In this document: one piece after another, positions 56,178-63,931 of the stretch | Layout: every line of letters starts with the position of its first letter | How positions within the stretch are numbered: the stretch's first letter is position 1 | Source of the DNA: Candidatus Avelusimicrobium intestinipullorum | GTDB taxonomy: Bacteria > Elusimicrobiota > Elusimicrobia > Elusimicrobiales > Elusimicrobiaceae | Assembly: GCA_944324635.1 (NCBI GenBank) | Contig: CALUXC010000004.1 | Location: 62,001 to 126,000 of the forward strand | Reading direction: 5' to 3' | Length of the DNA stretch: 64,000 bases | Notes under the pieces: generated by a model | Seen by the model: only the letters and a program-made list of their open reading frames with translations | Databases searched by the model: none | What the model was told of the DNA's origin: nothing | Made by a program: the position numbers and the translations under genes

Positions 56178-57073
56178 TTCAAATGCTCCTTCCACCAATT
56201 AATAGTTTGTTCCAATCCGGACGTAAGAGTATATTTCGGGCTCCAGCCCACTTCCTTCGTCAGCCGTTCGTTGGCTCCCACCAGAACGGGATCGGCAAAA
56301 TTCTCTTCCAACGCGCCCCAAAGGATTTTCCCTTTGAAGTTCGTCAAGCGGGCAATTTCTTCCACAATTGTGCGCAGCTGCACGGGCTTGCCGGAAGAAA
56401 TGTTAACCGCACCGCAAACAGAAGAATCAAACAACGCCGCAATGCCGGCAGCGGTGTCTTCCACATGCAAATAATCCAAGAATTTTGTACACGGGCTTAC
56501 TTTCACGTCTTCGCCTTTAAGCATGGAGCAAATAACAGACGGCATCAGACGTGCCGCTCTTTCATACGGACCATACAGATTAAAAATGCGCGCCCACTTA
56601 AAATCCACCCCTGCTTGCCGGCACATACCACCGCCTACCTTAAATAAGGCAGCTTTGGCTTGCCCATAAAGAGAATGGTTATCTAAAGGAGTTTCTTTTT
56701 CGCGCAATAACCCATAAGAAAAATCGTACTCAGATACACTGCCCGCACCCAAAAATTTCTTGCCGCCATTGGCGATAAATTCTTTTATCATATCCAGCGA
56801 CAAACTCAACCAATCGGCATTTCCAAAATTCATGTGACACTTGGGGCCCACATACCACGCCAGGTGAATCAAATTTTCAAATTTGTGCTCTCTCAAATAA
56901 GAAATTAATTTTTCCCGATCAAAGAGATCCATTTCACAGGTTACAACCCCTTTTTGTTCCTCCAGGGCCGAACTATTAGACGGGGCGTACACGGTATACC
57001 CGCGTTCCAACATTTGCTTGGTTACTTGACGGCCGATAAATCCGCTGGCCCCGGTGATGAGTACTTTTTTCAT
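56174..57073 (-). CDS. NAD-dependent epimerase/reductase acting after RfbG
   Basis: A 299-residue short-chain dehydrogenase: TGASGFIGRQV at residue 8, NLIHLAWYVG, SVSEYDF and catalytic Y-x3-K in LYGQAKAAL near 150, RIFNLYGPYE. Given its place between rfbF and rfbG it likely reduces the C4 keto group of the CDP-sugar, as CDP-abequose or CDP-paratose synthases do, or epimerises it. No RfbH-type C3 dehydratase is present, so the product may be a 6-deoxyhexose rather than a 3,6-dideoxyhexose (inference). GGGAGG before 57073 sets the start. Confidence 0.88.
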   Translation of the reverse strand: MKKVLITGASGFIGRQVTKQMLERGYTVYAPSNSSALEEQKGVVTCEMDLFDREKLISYLREHKFENLIHLAWYVGPKCHMNFGNADWLSLSLDMIKEFIANGGKKFLGAGSVSEYDFSYGLLREKETPLDNHSLYGQAKAALFKVGGGMCRQAGVDFKWARIFNLYGPYERAARLMPSVICSMLKGEDVKVSPCTKFLDYLHVEDTAAGIAALFDSSVCGAVNISSGKPVQLRTIVEEIARLTNFKGKILWGALEENFADPVLVGANERLTKEVGWSPKYTLTSGLEQTINWWKEHLK

Positions 57074-57078
57074 TCGGA

Positions 57079-57864
57079 CTAATCCTCCCACACTTTCCAC
57101 GGGGCTTTTCCTTCCGCCCACATTTCGTTCAGTTCCACTTTATCTTTCAGCGTATCCATCGGGTGCCAAAAGCCACTGTGTTTGTAAGCGTTTAATTGCC
57201 CCGCTTTAGCAAGGCCCATCAACGGTTCTCTTTCCCAAACCACTTTTTCTCCGTCGGGGATATAGTCAAACACTTCGGGCTGGCACACAAAAAATCCGCC
57301 GTTTACCCAAGCTCCGTCCCCTACCGGTTTTTCCTGAAAGTGGGAAATGGAGTTATCAGGCTGAATGTTGAGCGCGCCAAAACGGCCGGAGGGCTGCACA
57401 GCCGTAAGCGTGGCCAGCTTGCCGGATTTTTGGTGCGATTCCAACAGTTTTTTAATATTTACATCGGCCACGCCGTCGCCATAAGTCAGCATGAAAGGAT
57501 TTTTTCCCACATAGTGGCGGGCTTGTTTAATGCGGGAACCGGTCATGGCGTTGCGGCCGGTGTAGATCATGGTCACTTTCCAAGGCTCGCAGCGGTTGCG
57601 GTGAATATCGATTTCGTTGTTGGAAAAATTGATGGTAACATCGGAATTGTTGGTGTAATAGTTGAGGAAATACTCTTTAATCACTTCGCTTTTGTACCCG
57701 CACAAGATAACAAAATCCGTCAGTCCGTAGTGGGTATACAGTTTCATGATATGCCACAAAATAGGATATCCACCAATTTCCACCATCGGTTTAGGACGAA
57801 TAGAAGTTTCCTCCCCTAAACGAGTTCCCAATCCGCCGGCCAGCAACAAAACTTTCATACTCAT
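57079..57864 (-). CDS. rfbF: Glucose-1-phosphate cytidylyltransferase RfbF
   Basis: A nucleotidyltransferase that makes CDP-glucose from CTP and glucose 1-phosphate. The signature LAGGLGTRLGEET near residue 7 and RPKPMVEIGGYPILWHIM follow the family closely, with YGDGVADV (metal-binding Asp) and GFWHPMDTLKDK near the C-terminus. Length 261 is standard. ATGs at 57864 and 57858 are both possible; AAGGAG fits either. It is the first gene of the glycan operon, 5 bases before the epimerase/reductase. Confidence 0.96.
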   Translation of the reverse strand: MSMKVLLLAGGLGTRLGEETSIRPKPMVEIGGYPILWHIMKLYTHYGLTDFVILCGYKSEVIKEYFLNYYTNNSDVTINFSNNEIDIHRNRCEPWKVTMIYTGRNAMTGSRIKQARHYVGKNPFMLTYGDGVADVNIKKLLESHQKSGKLATLTAVQPSGRFGALNIQPDNSISHFQEKPVGDGAWVNGGFFVCQPEVFDYIPDGEKVVWEREPLMGLAKAGQLNAYKHSGFWHPMDTLKDKVELNEMWAEGKAPWKVWED

Positions 57865-57888
57865 TCTCCTTTTCCCTAATAAAAAATA

Positions 57889-57940
57889 AAGTTATGCAGG
57901 AATTTAGACGCAATACAGCCCAAGCGCTCCTACATAACTT
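57889..57940 (-). promoter_or_regulatory. Attenuator-like hairpin in the glycan-operon leader
   Basis: AAGTTATGCAGGA (57889-57901) and TCCTACATAACTT (57928-57940) form a 13-bp stem with a single G-U type mismatch and a 26-base loop. On the minus strand the stem is followed by TATTTTTTATT, so it looks like an intrinsic terminator placed between two promoters and the first gene. It could terminate cinA read-through, attenuate the glycan operon, or both. Confidence 0.6.
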
Positions 57941-57975
57941 ATTCCGGGTGAGCCGAAAAAATATTACTTTTCTTA

Positions 57976-58004
57976 ATTCTAGCAAACCACAAAAAATAAT
58001 GCAA
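57976..58004 (-). promoter_or_regulatory. Glycan-operon promoter P2
   Basis: On the minus strand TTGCAT (57999-58004), 17 bases, then TAGAAT (57976-57981), preceded by TG one base away (extended -10). It starts transcription just before the hairpin at 57889-57940. The 57865-58138 gap holds this, P1 and the hairpin; I see no small gene in it. Confidence 0.65.
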
Positions 58005-58049
58005 ACAAACTATTTTAAGCTCGCTTTTCAAACAAATATCGTTACATTC

Positions 58050-58078
58050 AGTTTACCAAATACATACAGGGGCGTCAA
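58050..58078 (-). promoter_or_regulatory. Glycan-operon promoter P1
   Basis: On the minus strand TTGACG (58073-58078), 17 bases, then TAAACT (58050-58055). It lies 74 bases upstream of P2 in the same orientation, so the operon has tandem sigma-70-type promoters. Confidence 0.65.
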
Positions 58079-58138
58079 TACACTAAAAAGGTGCCTTTTC
58101 CCCTATACAAGCAAGATATTCCAAAGCTGCCCAAAAAG

Positions 58139-59377
58139 CTACTTCTCAGCCTTTTCCATTTCGCTTAAAAGCAACTGCAGCGCTTTTACCGACCCACGGC
58201 CGATATTTCGCTCCCGCGTGTGAGAAAAAACGAACTTTTGAGCCTTAGCTCCGTTAGGTCCCGCCACGGCAATCCATATGGTTCCCACAGGCTTTTGTTC
58301 GGAACCGCCGTCCGGCCCCGCTACTCCGGTGGTAGCTACGGCCCAATCGGCCCCCGTCACGCGCCGCGCGCCTTCGGCCATTTGCAAGGCCACCAGTTCA
58401 CTGACAGCGCCAAACTTATCCAAATCCTCCGCTTTTACCCCCAGGACGGATTTCTTTACTTCATTGGAATAAGCCACCACCCCGCCCATAAAATAGGCCG
58501 ACGCACCGGGTACCGCCGTAATTAAATGGGCGATATTTCCCCCCGTACAGCTTTCCGCACAGGCCACTTTTTGGCCGCTTTCACGCAGGCGGCGGGCCAC
58601 TTCTTCTTCGGTAGTTTCGCCGCGGTCAGCCGCAAATACCAGTCCGTCCAGGTTATTTAAGAGCGAGGCAAAAAATCCGTCCAGTTTTTCCGCCGCCGTT
58701 CCTTTGCCCGTAAGGCGCAGGCGCACAAACCCCGCCGAAGGCAAATACGCCAGGGAAATCCCTTGCGGAAGCGTTTTCTCAAATTCGGCCAGCCTCATGG
58801 CCAGCTCTGCTTCGGGGATATCGTACACCGTCACCATGCGGTAACGAAGAAGCATATCGTGAAATTTAACTTTTAACCGCGGCAGCACTTCCGCCGGGAA
58901 CAAATATTCCGTTTCAAACGGCACTCCCGGCAAAGACACTAATACTTTTCCGTCTTTTTCAAACCACATACCGCTGGCGGTACCTTTCAAATTCCGCAGC
59001 GCCACGCACGCCTTGGGCAGCATGGCCTGGGATTTATTATAAGCATTTAAGCGTTGGGGATTGGCCCGAAACATTTCTTCCAGCCACGCGTAAGCGGTAG
59101 GATTAAAAACCAGTTCGGTGCCAAAGTATTGCGCCAACACATTTTTGGTTAAATCGTCCTTGGTGGGGCCCAAGCCGCCGGTTACAAATACGGCGTCCGC
59201 CGCGGCGAAAGCATCGTCCAACGCCTGCCAAATGGCTTCTTTTTGATCGGCCACAGAACGCATCTGCACCGTTTCCGCTCCCAGCAAAGCCAGCTCCCGC
59301 GCAATAAAGCGGGAGTTGGTGTCCAAAATCTGGCCCAACAAAATTTCGTCTCCAATAGTAATGATAACGGCTTTCAT
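58139..59377 (-). CDS. cinA: CinA-family protein (MoCF domain plus nicotinamide-nucleotide amidase)
   Basis: A 412-residue cytoplasmic protein. The N-terminal molybdopterin-binding-like domain has TIGDEILLGQILDTNSRFIA and VFVTGGLGPTKDDLT; in CinA this part is an ADP-ribose/NMN-related pyrophosphatase. The C-terminal PncC-type amidase domain has ACAESCTGGNIAHLIT (catalytic Ser near 272) and TGVAGPDGG. It recycles NMN to NaMN in the pyridine nucleotide cycle. The start at 59377 follows GGAGCA. It is transcribed divergently from the alcohol dehydrogenase gene. Confidence 0.94.
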   Translation of the reverse strand: MKAVIITIGDEILLGQILDTNSRFIARELALLGAETVQMRSVADQKEAIWQALDDAFAAADAVFVTGGLGPTKDDLTKNVLAQYFGTELVFNPTAYAWLEEMFRANPQRLNAYNKSQAMLPKACVALRNLKGTASGMWFEKDGKVLVSLPGVPFETEYLFPAEVLPRLKVKFHDMLLRYRMVTVYDIPEAELAMRLAEFEKTLPQGISLAYLPSAGFVRLRLTGKGTAAEKLDGFFASLLNNLDGLVFAADRGETTEEEVARRLRESGQKVACAESCTGGNIAHLITAVPGASAYFMGGVVAYSNEVKKSVLGVKAEDLDKFGAVSELVALQMAEGARRVTGADWAVATTGVAGPDGGSEQKPVGTIWIAVAGPNGAKAQKFVFSHTRERNIGRGSVKALQLLLSEMEKAEK

Positions 59378-59440
59378 ATCTGCTCCGTTCCGTCCGCCTG
59401 GCACAAAGCATGTTAGACGGTTGGTGTTTAAGTTACCGAT

Positions 59441-59485
59441 ATTCTATCACTTTTGCCGCGCCGCGCGAAGGCAAAGTGTTATAAT
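59441..59485. promoter_or_regulatory. Overlapping divergent promoters of cinA and the alcohol dehydrogenase gene
   Basis: On the plus strand an extended -10, TG-T-TATAAT (59477-59485), lies 30 bases before the dehydrogenase start. On the minus strand an extended -10, TG-A-TAGAAT (59441-59449), serves cinA. Between them TTTGCC (59452-59457) and GGCAAA (59470-59475) form a 6-bp inverted repeat around a GC-rich centre, a possible operator controlling both directions. Confidence 0.55.
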
Positions 59486-59515
59486 GAAGTGTTACCTTTG
59501 ACAAGGAGCCACAAC

Positions 59516-60700
59516 ATGAGAGATTTTACTTTTTATTCCCCTACAGAAATTGTTTTTGGAAAAAACGCCGAAACCCGTGCCGGAGAGCTGGCCAAGAAAC
59601 ACGGTGCTTCGCGGGTGCTAGTCGTGTACGGCGGGCAAAGCGCGGTAAAAAGCGGCTTACTGGACCGAGTAGTAAACGCGCTTAAAAATGCCGGATTACA
59701 GGTCAACACCCTAGGCGGCGTGCAACCCAACCCCACCCTTTCTTTTGCGCGCAAAGGCGCTTTAACGGCCATTGCCTTTCAGGCCGATTTAATTTTGGCG
59801 GTAGGCGGCGGCAGCGTGATGGACACAGCCAAAGCCATTGCCATTGGCGCGGCCACGCCCGGCACTGATCTGTGGACGTACTGGCTGGGGCAGGCCCCTG
59901 TGCAAAAAGCGCTGGCGGTGGGCTGTATACCCACTTTTTCGGCCTCGGGCAGCGAATGCAGCGATTCGGCCGTCATCACAGATGACGCCCACAAAAACAA
60001 ACGCGGCCTCAACACCAATTTCAACCGTCCGCGTTTTGCCTTGATGAACCCGGAACTTACTTTCACCCTTTCACCCAGGCAAATTGCCTGCGGCGTGACC
60101 GATATTTTAATGCACACGCTGGACCGCTACTTTACCCCCATGCAAGGCAACGAACTGACCGACGCCCTGGCCGAAGCCTTGATGCGCACCGTCATATATT
60201 ACGGGCCTCAGGCCGTACAAAAGCCCACCCACTACCAAGCCCAAAGCGAACTCATGTGGGCCGGCACCTTGTCGCACAACAATTTGACGGGACTGGGAGC
60301 CGAAAAAGAATTTGCCGTACACCAGCTGGGGCACGAACTGAGCGGACTATTTAACGTGGCACACGGGGAAAGCCTGTCGGCGGTATGGAAAGCGTGGGCC
60401 ATGTATGTTTATCAGCAGGATCCGGCGCGTTTTGCACGGTATGCGTGCAATGTGTGGCGGATTGACTCCGTCACCGATGCCGATTCCGCCGCCCGCGCTG
60501 GGATAGACGCCACCGTACGCTTTTTTGCTTCGTTGGGCATGCCTACCGATATCAAAAGTCTGCTGGGCCGCCCGTTGGAAGCAAGCGAACTCTGCGAGCT
60601 GGCCGATAAATGCAGCCGCGGCGGCACGCGCCAGGTAAGCAAATTAAAGCCCCTGGGGCGCGAAGACTTGCTGCGCATTTACACCGCCGCCAACCAATAG
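59516..60700 (+). CDS. Iron-containing alcohol dehydrogenase (butanol dehydrogenase type)
   Basis: A 394-residue NAD(P)H-dependent group III dehydrogenase that interconverts aldehydes and alcohols in fermentation. The nucleotide motif is AVGGGSVMDTAKAIA near residue 95. Metal ligands are expected from the Asp/His set in TDILMHTLDRYF, VHQLGHELSGLFNVAHGE, all visible. It starts MRDFTFYSPTEIVFGKN, typical of BDH/YqhD-like proteins. AAGGAG and the extended -10 upstream support the ATG at 59516; the frame is open to 59453 without a ribosome site. Confidence 0.94.
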   Translation: MRDFTFYSPTEIVFGKNAETRAGELAKKHGASRVLVVYGGQSAVKSGLLDRVVNALKNAGLQVNTLGGVQPNPTLSFARKGALTAIAFQADLILAVGGGSVMDTAKAIAIGAATPGTDLWTYWLGQAPVQKALAVGCIPTFSASGSECSDSAVITDDAHKNKRGLNTNFNRPRFALMNPELTFTLSPRQIACGVTDILMHTLDRYFTPMQGNELTDALAEALMRTVIYYGPQAVQKPTHYQAQSELMWAGTLSHNNLTGLGAEKEFAVHQLGHELSGLFNVAHGESLSAVWKAWAMYVYQQDPARFARYACNVWRIDSVTDADSAARAGIDATVRFFASLGMPTDIKSLLGRPLEASELCELADKCSRGGTRQVSKLKPLGREDLLRIYTAANQ

Positions 60701-60754
60701 CGGCCTTGCTGGCAAAAATTATATAATAAGAGTGTATTATTTATTTTCCGCCGT

Positions 60755-60790
60755 CCGCCGGACGTGTTTTTCCTCCGGCGGTTTCTTTTT
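60755..60790 (+). terminator. Rho-independent terminator after the alcohol dehydrogenase gene
   Basis: CCGCCGGA (60755-60762) and TCCGGCGG (60774-60781) form an 8-bp stem followed by TTTCTTTTT. It ends 18 bases before the nhaC start. A TATAAT at 60722-60727 upstream of it could be the nhaC -10, in which case the hairpin would lie in the nhaC leader; no matching -35 is seen. Confidence 0.85.
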
Positions 60791-60808
60791 GCCCGGCGCA
60801 GGAGTATT

Positions 60809-62128
60809 ATGAAAACCGAACCCATCACCCCCAACCCTCTGGCTCTTATTCCGCTGGCGGTATTTTTAGTGTCCTACTTGGCCGTTTCGCTGGCGGCGGG
60901 AGACTTTTACAAAATGCCCATCACGGTAGCATTTGTACTCTCGTCCGTAGTATCCGTATGGATGAGCAAAGGCTCCACCCTGCACAACCGCATTGAACTG
61001 TTCTGCAAAGGTGCGGCCAATTCCAATATTATGCTCATGGTCATGATTTTTATTCTGGCCGGCGCTTTTGCCCAAACCGCCAAAGCCATGGGCGCGGTGG
61101 ACGCAACGGTTAACCTGACGCTTTCCCTCTTGCCCGGCAACGTGCTGGCCGCAGGGGTATTTTTGGCGGCGTGCGTAATTTCCGTTTCCGTAGGCACATC
61201 GGTAGGCACCATCGTGGCGCTCACACCGGTGGCCGCGGGCTTATCGGCCCAGACGGGCATTTCTCCCGCTCTTATGAGCGCGGTGGTCGTCAGCGGGGCC
61301 ATGTTTGGCGATAACCTTTCGTTTATTTCGGACACCACCATCGTGGCCACCCGTTCGCAAGGCTGCAAAATGGCGGATAAATTCAAAACCAATTTTCATA
61401 TCGTCATGCCCTTTGCCATTTTAACCACCATTTTGTATATCCTGCTGGGAAGCGGAGCCAAAACCTCTTTCGCCGCGGGAGACATTTCCTGGATAAAAGT
61501 GCTGCCGTACTTTATCGTACTGGCCGCGGCGGTCATGGGCGTAAACGTTATGCTGGTACTGCTGGGCGGTACGGTACTGTGCGGACTGATTGGATTATTG
61601 ACGGGAGCCTTTGACGTGTGGGGCTGGACCACCTCCATGGGGGCCGGTATCAACGGCATGGGCGAACTCATCATCGTGACGATTTTGGCCGGAGGCATGC
61701 TGGAAATGATCCGCTACAACGGCGGCCTGGCTTGGATTATCCAAAAAATGACGGCCAAAATTAACTCTCGCCGCGGGGCGGAAATGAGCATCGCCGGGGT
61801 CGTCAGCTTTGCCAATTTGTGCACGGCCAACAACACCATCGCCCTTATCATGGCCGGCCCCATTGCCAAAGAAATTGCCCAGCGTTTTGGCATTGCGCCC
61901 AGCCGCTCGGCCAGCTTGTTGGACATTTTTTCATGCTTCGTACAAGGGATTATTCCCTACGGGGCGCAGCTTCTGATGGCGGCCAGTCTTTCGGGCGTAT
62001 CGCCGGTAAACATCATGCAGTACCTGTATTACCCGTACTTGCTGGGAATTGGAGCCCTGCTTGCGATTTGGCTGGGTTTCCCGCGCAAACACGCCGGGCA
62101 AACGGGCGAGGGCGCTGCCCAGGCCTAG
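60809..62128 (+). CDS. nhaC: NhaC-family Na+/H+ antiporter
   Basis: A 439-residue inner-membrane protein with about eleven hydrophobic helices. Family features are SVGTSVGTIVALTPVA, VSGAMFGDNLSFISDTTI (ion-site Asp residues) and NLCTANNTIALIMAGPIAKEIA. It exchanges Na+ for H+, or by family variation organic acids. The ATG at 60809 follows GCAGGAG; the frame runs upstream to 60764 through the terminator hairpin and is rejected there. The position after a fermentation dehydrogenase fits pH and sodium balance (inference). Confidence 0.93.
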   Translation: MKTEPITPNPLALIPLAVFLVSYLAVSLAAGDFYKMPITVAFVLSSVVSVWMSKGSTLHNRIELFCKGAANSNIMLMVMIFILAGAFAQTAKAMGAVDATVNLTLSLLPGNVLAAGVFLAACVISVSVGTSVGTIVALTPVAAGLSAQTGISPALMSAVVVSGAMFGDNLSFISDTTIVATRSQGCKMADKFKTNFHIVMPFAILTTILYILLGSGAKTSFAAGDISWIKVLPYFIVLAAAVMGVNVMLVLLGGTVLCGLIGLLTGAFDVWGWTTSMGAGINGMGELIIVTILAGGMLEMIRYNGGLAWIIQKMTAKINSRRGAEMSIAGVVSFANLCTANNTIALIMAGPIAKEIAQRFGIAPSRSASLLDIFSCFVQGIIPYGAQLLMAASLSGVSPVNIMQYLYYPYLLGIGALLAIWLGFPRKHAGQTGEGAAQA

Positions 62129-62174
62129 TTCCGCACGACGCATAATTTTGATAAAATAGAAACAGACCTTTTGC

Positions 62175-62249
62175 GCGCTCGTAGTTCAATGGATAGAGCG
62201 TCAGCCTCCGAAGCTGGAAATGTGGGTTCGACTCCCGCCGAGCGCACCA
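62175..62249 (+). tRNA. tRNA-Arg (anticodon CCG)
   Basis: A full cloverleaf can be drawn: acceptor GCGCTCG (62175-62181) with CGAGCGC (62239-62245), D arm GTTC/GAGC with one G-U pair, anticodon loop CTCCGAA with CCG at 62208-62210, T arm GTGGG-TTCGACT-CCCGC, discriminator A and an encoded CCA. It reads the arginine codon CGG. A terminator follows at once. Confidence 0.96.
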
Positions 62250-62254
62250 TTTAT

Positions 62255-62284
62255 AAACGCCCGCACCGCCGTGCGGGCGTTTGT
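62255..62284 (+). terminator. Terminator of the tRNA-Arg gene
   Basis: AAACGCCCGCAC (62255-62266) pairs perfectly over 12 bp with GTGCGGGCGTTT (62271-62282) around CGCC, followed by GTT. It begins 6 bases after the tRNA. Confidence 0.88.
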
Positions 62285-62296
62285 TATAAGGCAATA

Positions 62297-62325
62297 AAAA
62301 ATCCCCGGTTTAACCGGGGATTTTT
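62297..62325. terminator. Bidirectional terminator between the tRNA and the barrel gene
   Basis: A 29-base palindrome with 14-bp arms, core ATCCCCGGTT and AACCGGGGAT around one T, flanked by A-run and T-run. It can stop read-through from the tRNA side and, on the minus strand, the barrel gene whose TAG ends 4 bases away. Confidence 0.9.
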
Positions 62326-62328
62326 ACT

Positions 62329-63078
62329 CTACAAATACAACAACTTAAACCCTACGCCAAAACTCCAATCCTTGGACTTCCAGTTCCCCGCCGCATGTGT
62401 GCTGGCATTTGCATAAAAAGCGGTTCCGTCATTCACCAAAGTTCCCACTTCCAGTTCGGGGATAAACTCGGCCATGCCGCTGTTTTCGTAGTCCATATAG
62501 TAATACAGGTTTGTCAGCACCCACCATTCGTTGGGAGACGTGTAACCGATATTGGCGCGAAGGCGGCCCATATTAATATCGGCCCGGGCGTGATCGCCCA
62601 CAATGGAAGCATAATGCTTATACCCTACTGCTCCGTAAAATCCGCCCGGAAAAGCTAACAGTACGAAGGCTGAAGGGCTTGCCTGCAGCTGCCCCGAGCC
62701 CAACAGTTTATCGGTAGCGGTGGGCACAAAGATTTCCATTTTGGCCCCAAAGCCAAACAGCTTTTCGGCGGGGAGCGACCAGGACAAGCTCACCAACGTA
62801 TCCCCCAAGCCGTTAATGGATTTCTCGGGCGATTCATATCTGGACAAGGGCACTTCCACCCCCCAGTTAAACCGCTCGTTAATCACGCGGTAAGTTTTGA
62901 ACGTAAGCTGCGTGCTGGAAATGCCGGCGCTGTCGTCTAACACGGTGGTAGACGGGTTCACCTCAAACGTGGTGATATTTTCCGTAGGTACAACGCCGTA
63001 ATGATAGGTCCGCTGGATTTGCGCGCATAGCGGCGACACAGCCAACAAAGAAACCAACAGCACAGTCCATTTTCGCAT
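62329..63078 (-). CDS. Small outer-membrane beta-barrel protein, unknown function
   Basis: A 249-residue protein with a signal peptide (MRKWTVLLVSLLAVSPLCA) followed by alternating strands with aromatic residues at strand ends and a final strand WSFGVGFKLLYL, the pattern of an outer-membrane barrel of about ten to twelve strands. The layout resembles transporter-type or DUF3187-like barrels, but no firm family can be given. The ATG at 63078 follows AGGAGAA; the open frame to 63255 has no signal before that. It is transcribed alone. Confidence 0.8.
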   Translation of the reverse strand: MRKWTVLLVSLLAVSPLCAQIQRTYHYGVVPTENITTFEVNPSTTVLDDSAGISSTQLTFKTYRVINERFNWGVEVPLSRYESPEKSINGLGDTLVSLSWSLPAEKLFGFGAKMEIFVPTATDKLLGSGQLQASPSAFVLLAFPGGFYGAVGYKHYASIVGDHARADINMGRLRANIGYTSPNEWWVLTNLYYYMDYENSGMAEFIPELEVGTLVNDGTAFYANASTHAAGNWKSKDWSFGVGFKLLYL

Positions 63079-63109
63079 ATGTTCTCCTATTCGCAAGCAG
63101 TATACTTTT

Positions 63110-63138
63110 AATCTACCTGTCTTTCTTTCAAAAATCAA
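63110..63138 (-). promoter_or_regulatory. Candidate promoter of the barrel gene
   Basis: On the minus strand TTGATT (63133-63138), 17 bases, then TAGATT (63110-63115). This is about 32 bases before the start at 63078. A second -10-like TATACT follows slightly downstream. Confidence 0.4.
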
Positions 63139-63151
63139 GTCGTCCGCGCGG

Positions 63152-63931
63152 TTATTTTTTAATCCGGCAGACGCTGTCGTTTGCGGGGCAAACAAGCGGT
63201 TTAACATGCGCCACCGGCCGCGCGGAAAACAGCAAAAAACGCCCGCCCGTTTCAAACGAAGCCGTCAGCAATTTGCCGCCGCACACCCGCAGGAAAGAGT
63301 CCTTCCCGTAACATTCTTTGGCGTCTTTTCCAAAGAACACTTTACCGCCAAAAACATACAAAAGGCATGTGTTTTCTTCGGAAATCAAATAATCAAACGA
63401 GCCCCCCGGGCACAGCGTTACGTCTAAAATCGTCGTGCCCAACGGGTGGGAAGAAATAGCCCCTTCCCGCGTGCCGTATTTCCCGCACAGCACCCGCACC
63501 TGCGCCCCGGACGTACGCACCAGCGGCACCTGTTCGCTTTCAAACTCCCAGCGTTTACCGCCGCCCTCCGCCCCCGGCAGGGTGGCCATCCACAGTTCCA
63601 TATTAAGCACATACACGCTTTGGCTGGGCACGCTTTGCACCAGTCCCCCCACCATGCCAACCCAGCGTCCTTTTTGGCCGCGTTCGTCTTCCAGGTCTGG
63701 CGGGTCCACCAGCCCCGTCACCAAATAATTCAGCGTTTCACGGTTTTCCTGTTCGGGGGGCGGGATAATGTCGCCCCGGTCAAATTCCGGGCTGCAGTAA
63801 CACACCGCCAACCACGAAAACGGATCAAACGACCGCTGATTATGGCGGTCAATTAACCGTCGGGACACCATACACGGCCCCGCGGCAGGCACTTCCCACC
63901 AACCGGAACGCATTTGACACTTTACTCCCAT
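63152..63931 (-). CDS. Pirin-like cupin protein lacking metal ligands
   Basis: A 259-residue bicupin with the pirin layout: ETLNYLVTGLVDPPD in the first cupin, MGLVQ-type MVGGLVQSVPSQ, NMELWMATLP, PLVRTSGAQVRVLCGKYG, LDVTLCPGGSFDYLI and LLYVFGGKVFFG in the second. In pirins the iron is held by HPH and H.E in the first cupin. Here the matching places read PPPEQ and VPSQ, so no ligand remains and quercetinase-type or iron-dependent activity is not expected. The ATG at 63931 follows AAGGGGG. Its upstream region is cut by the window end. Confidence 0.72.
   Translation of the reverse strand: MGVKCQMRSGWWEVPAAGPCMVSRRLIDRHNQRSFDPFSWLAVCYCSPEFDRGDIIPPPEQENRETLNYLVTGLVDPPDLEDERGQKGRWVGMVGGLVQSVPSQSVYVLNMELWMATLPGAEGGGKRWEFESEQVPLVRTSGAQVRVLCGKYGTREGAISSHPLGTTILDVTLCPGGSFDYLISEENTCLLYVFGGKVFFGKDAKECYGKDSFLRVCGGKLLTASFETGGRFLLFSARPVAHVKPLVCPANDSVCRIKK

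Noticed and set aside
57889-57940. Inverted repeat as the ends of an invertible promoter (phase variation)
   Set aside because: The 26 bases between the arms hold no promoter, no recombinase gene is near, and the U-rich tail fits a terminator better.
62175-62325. tRNA-Arg as an integration site of a mobile element
   Set aside because: Only terminators and a single barrel gene follow; no integrase and no repeat of the tRNA 3' end were found in the window.
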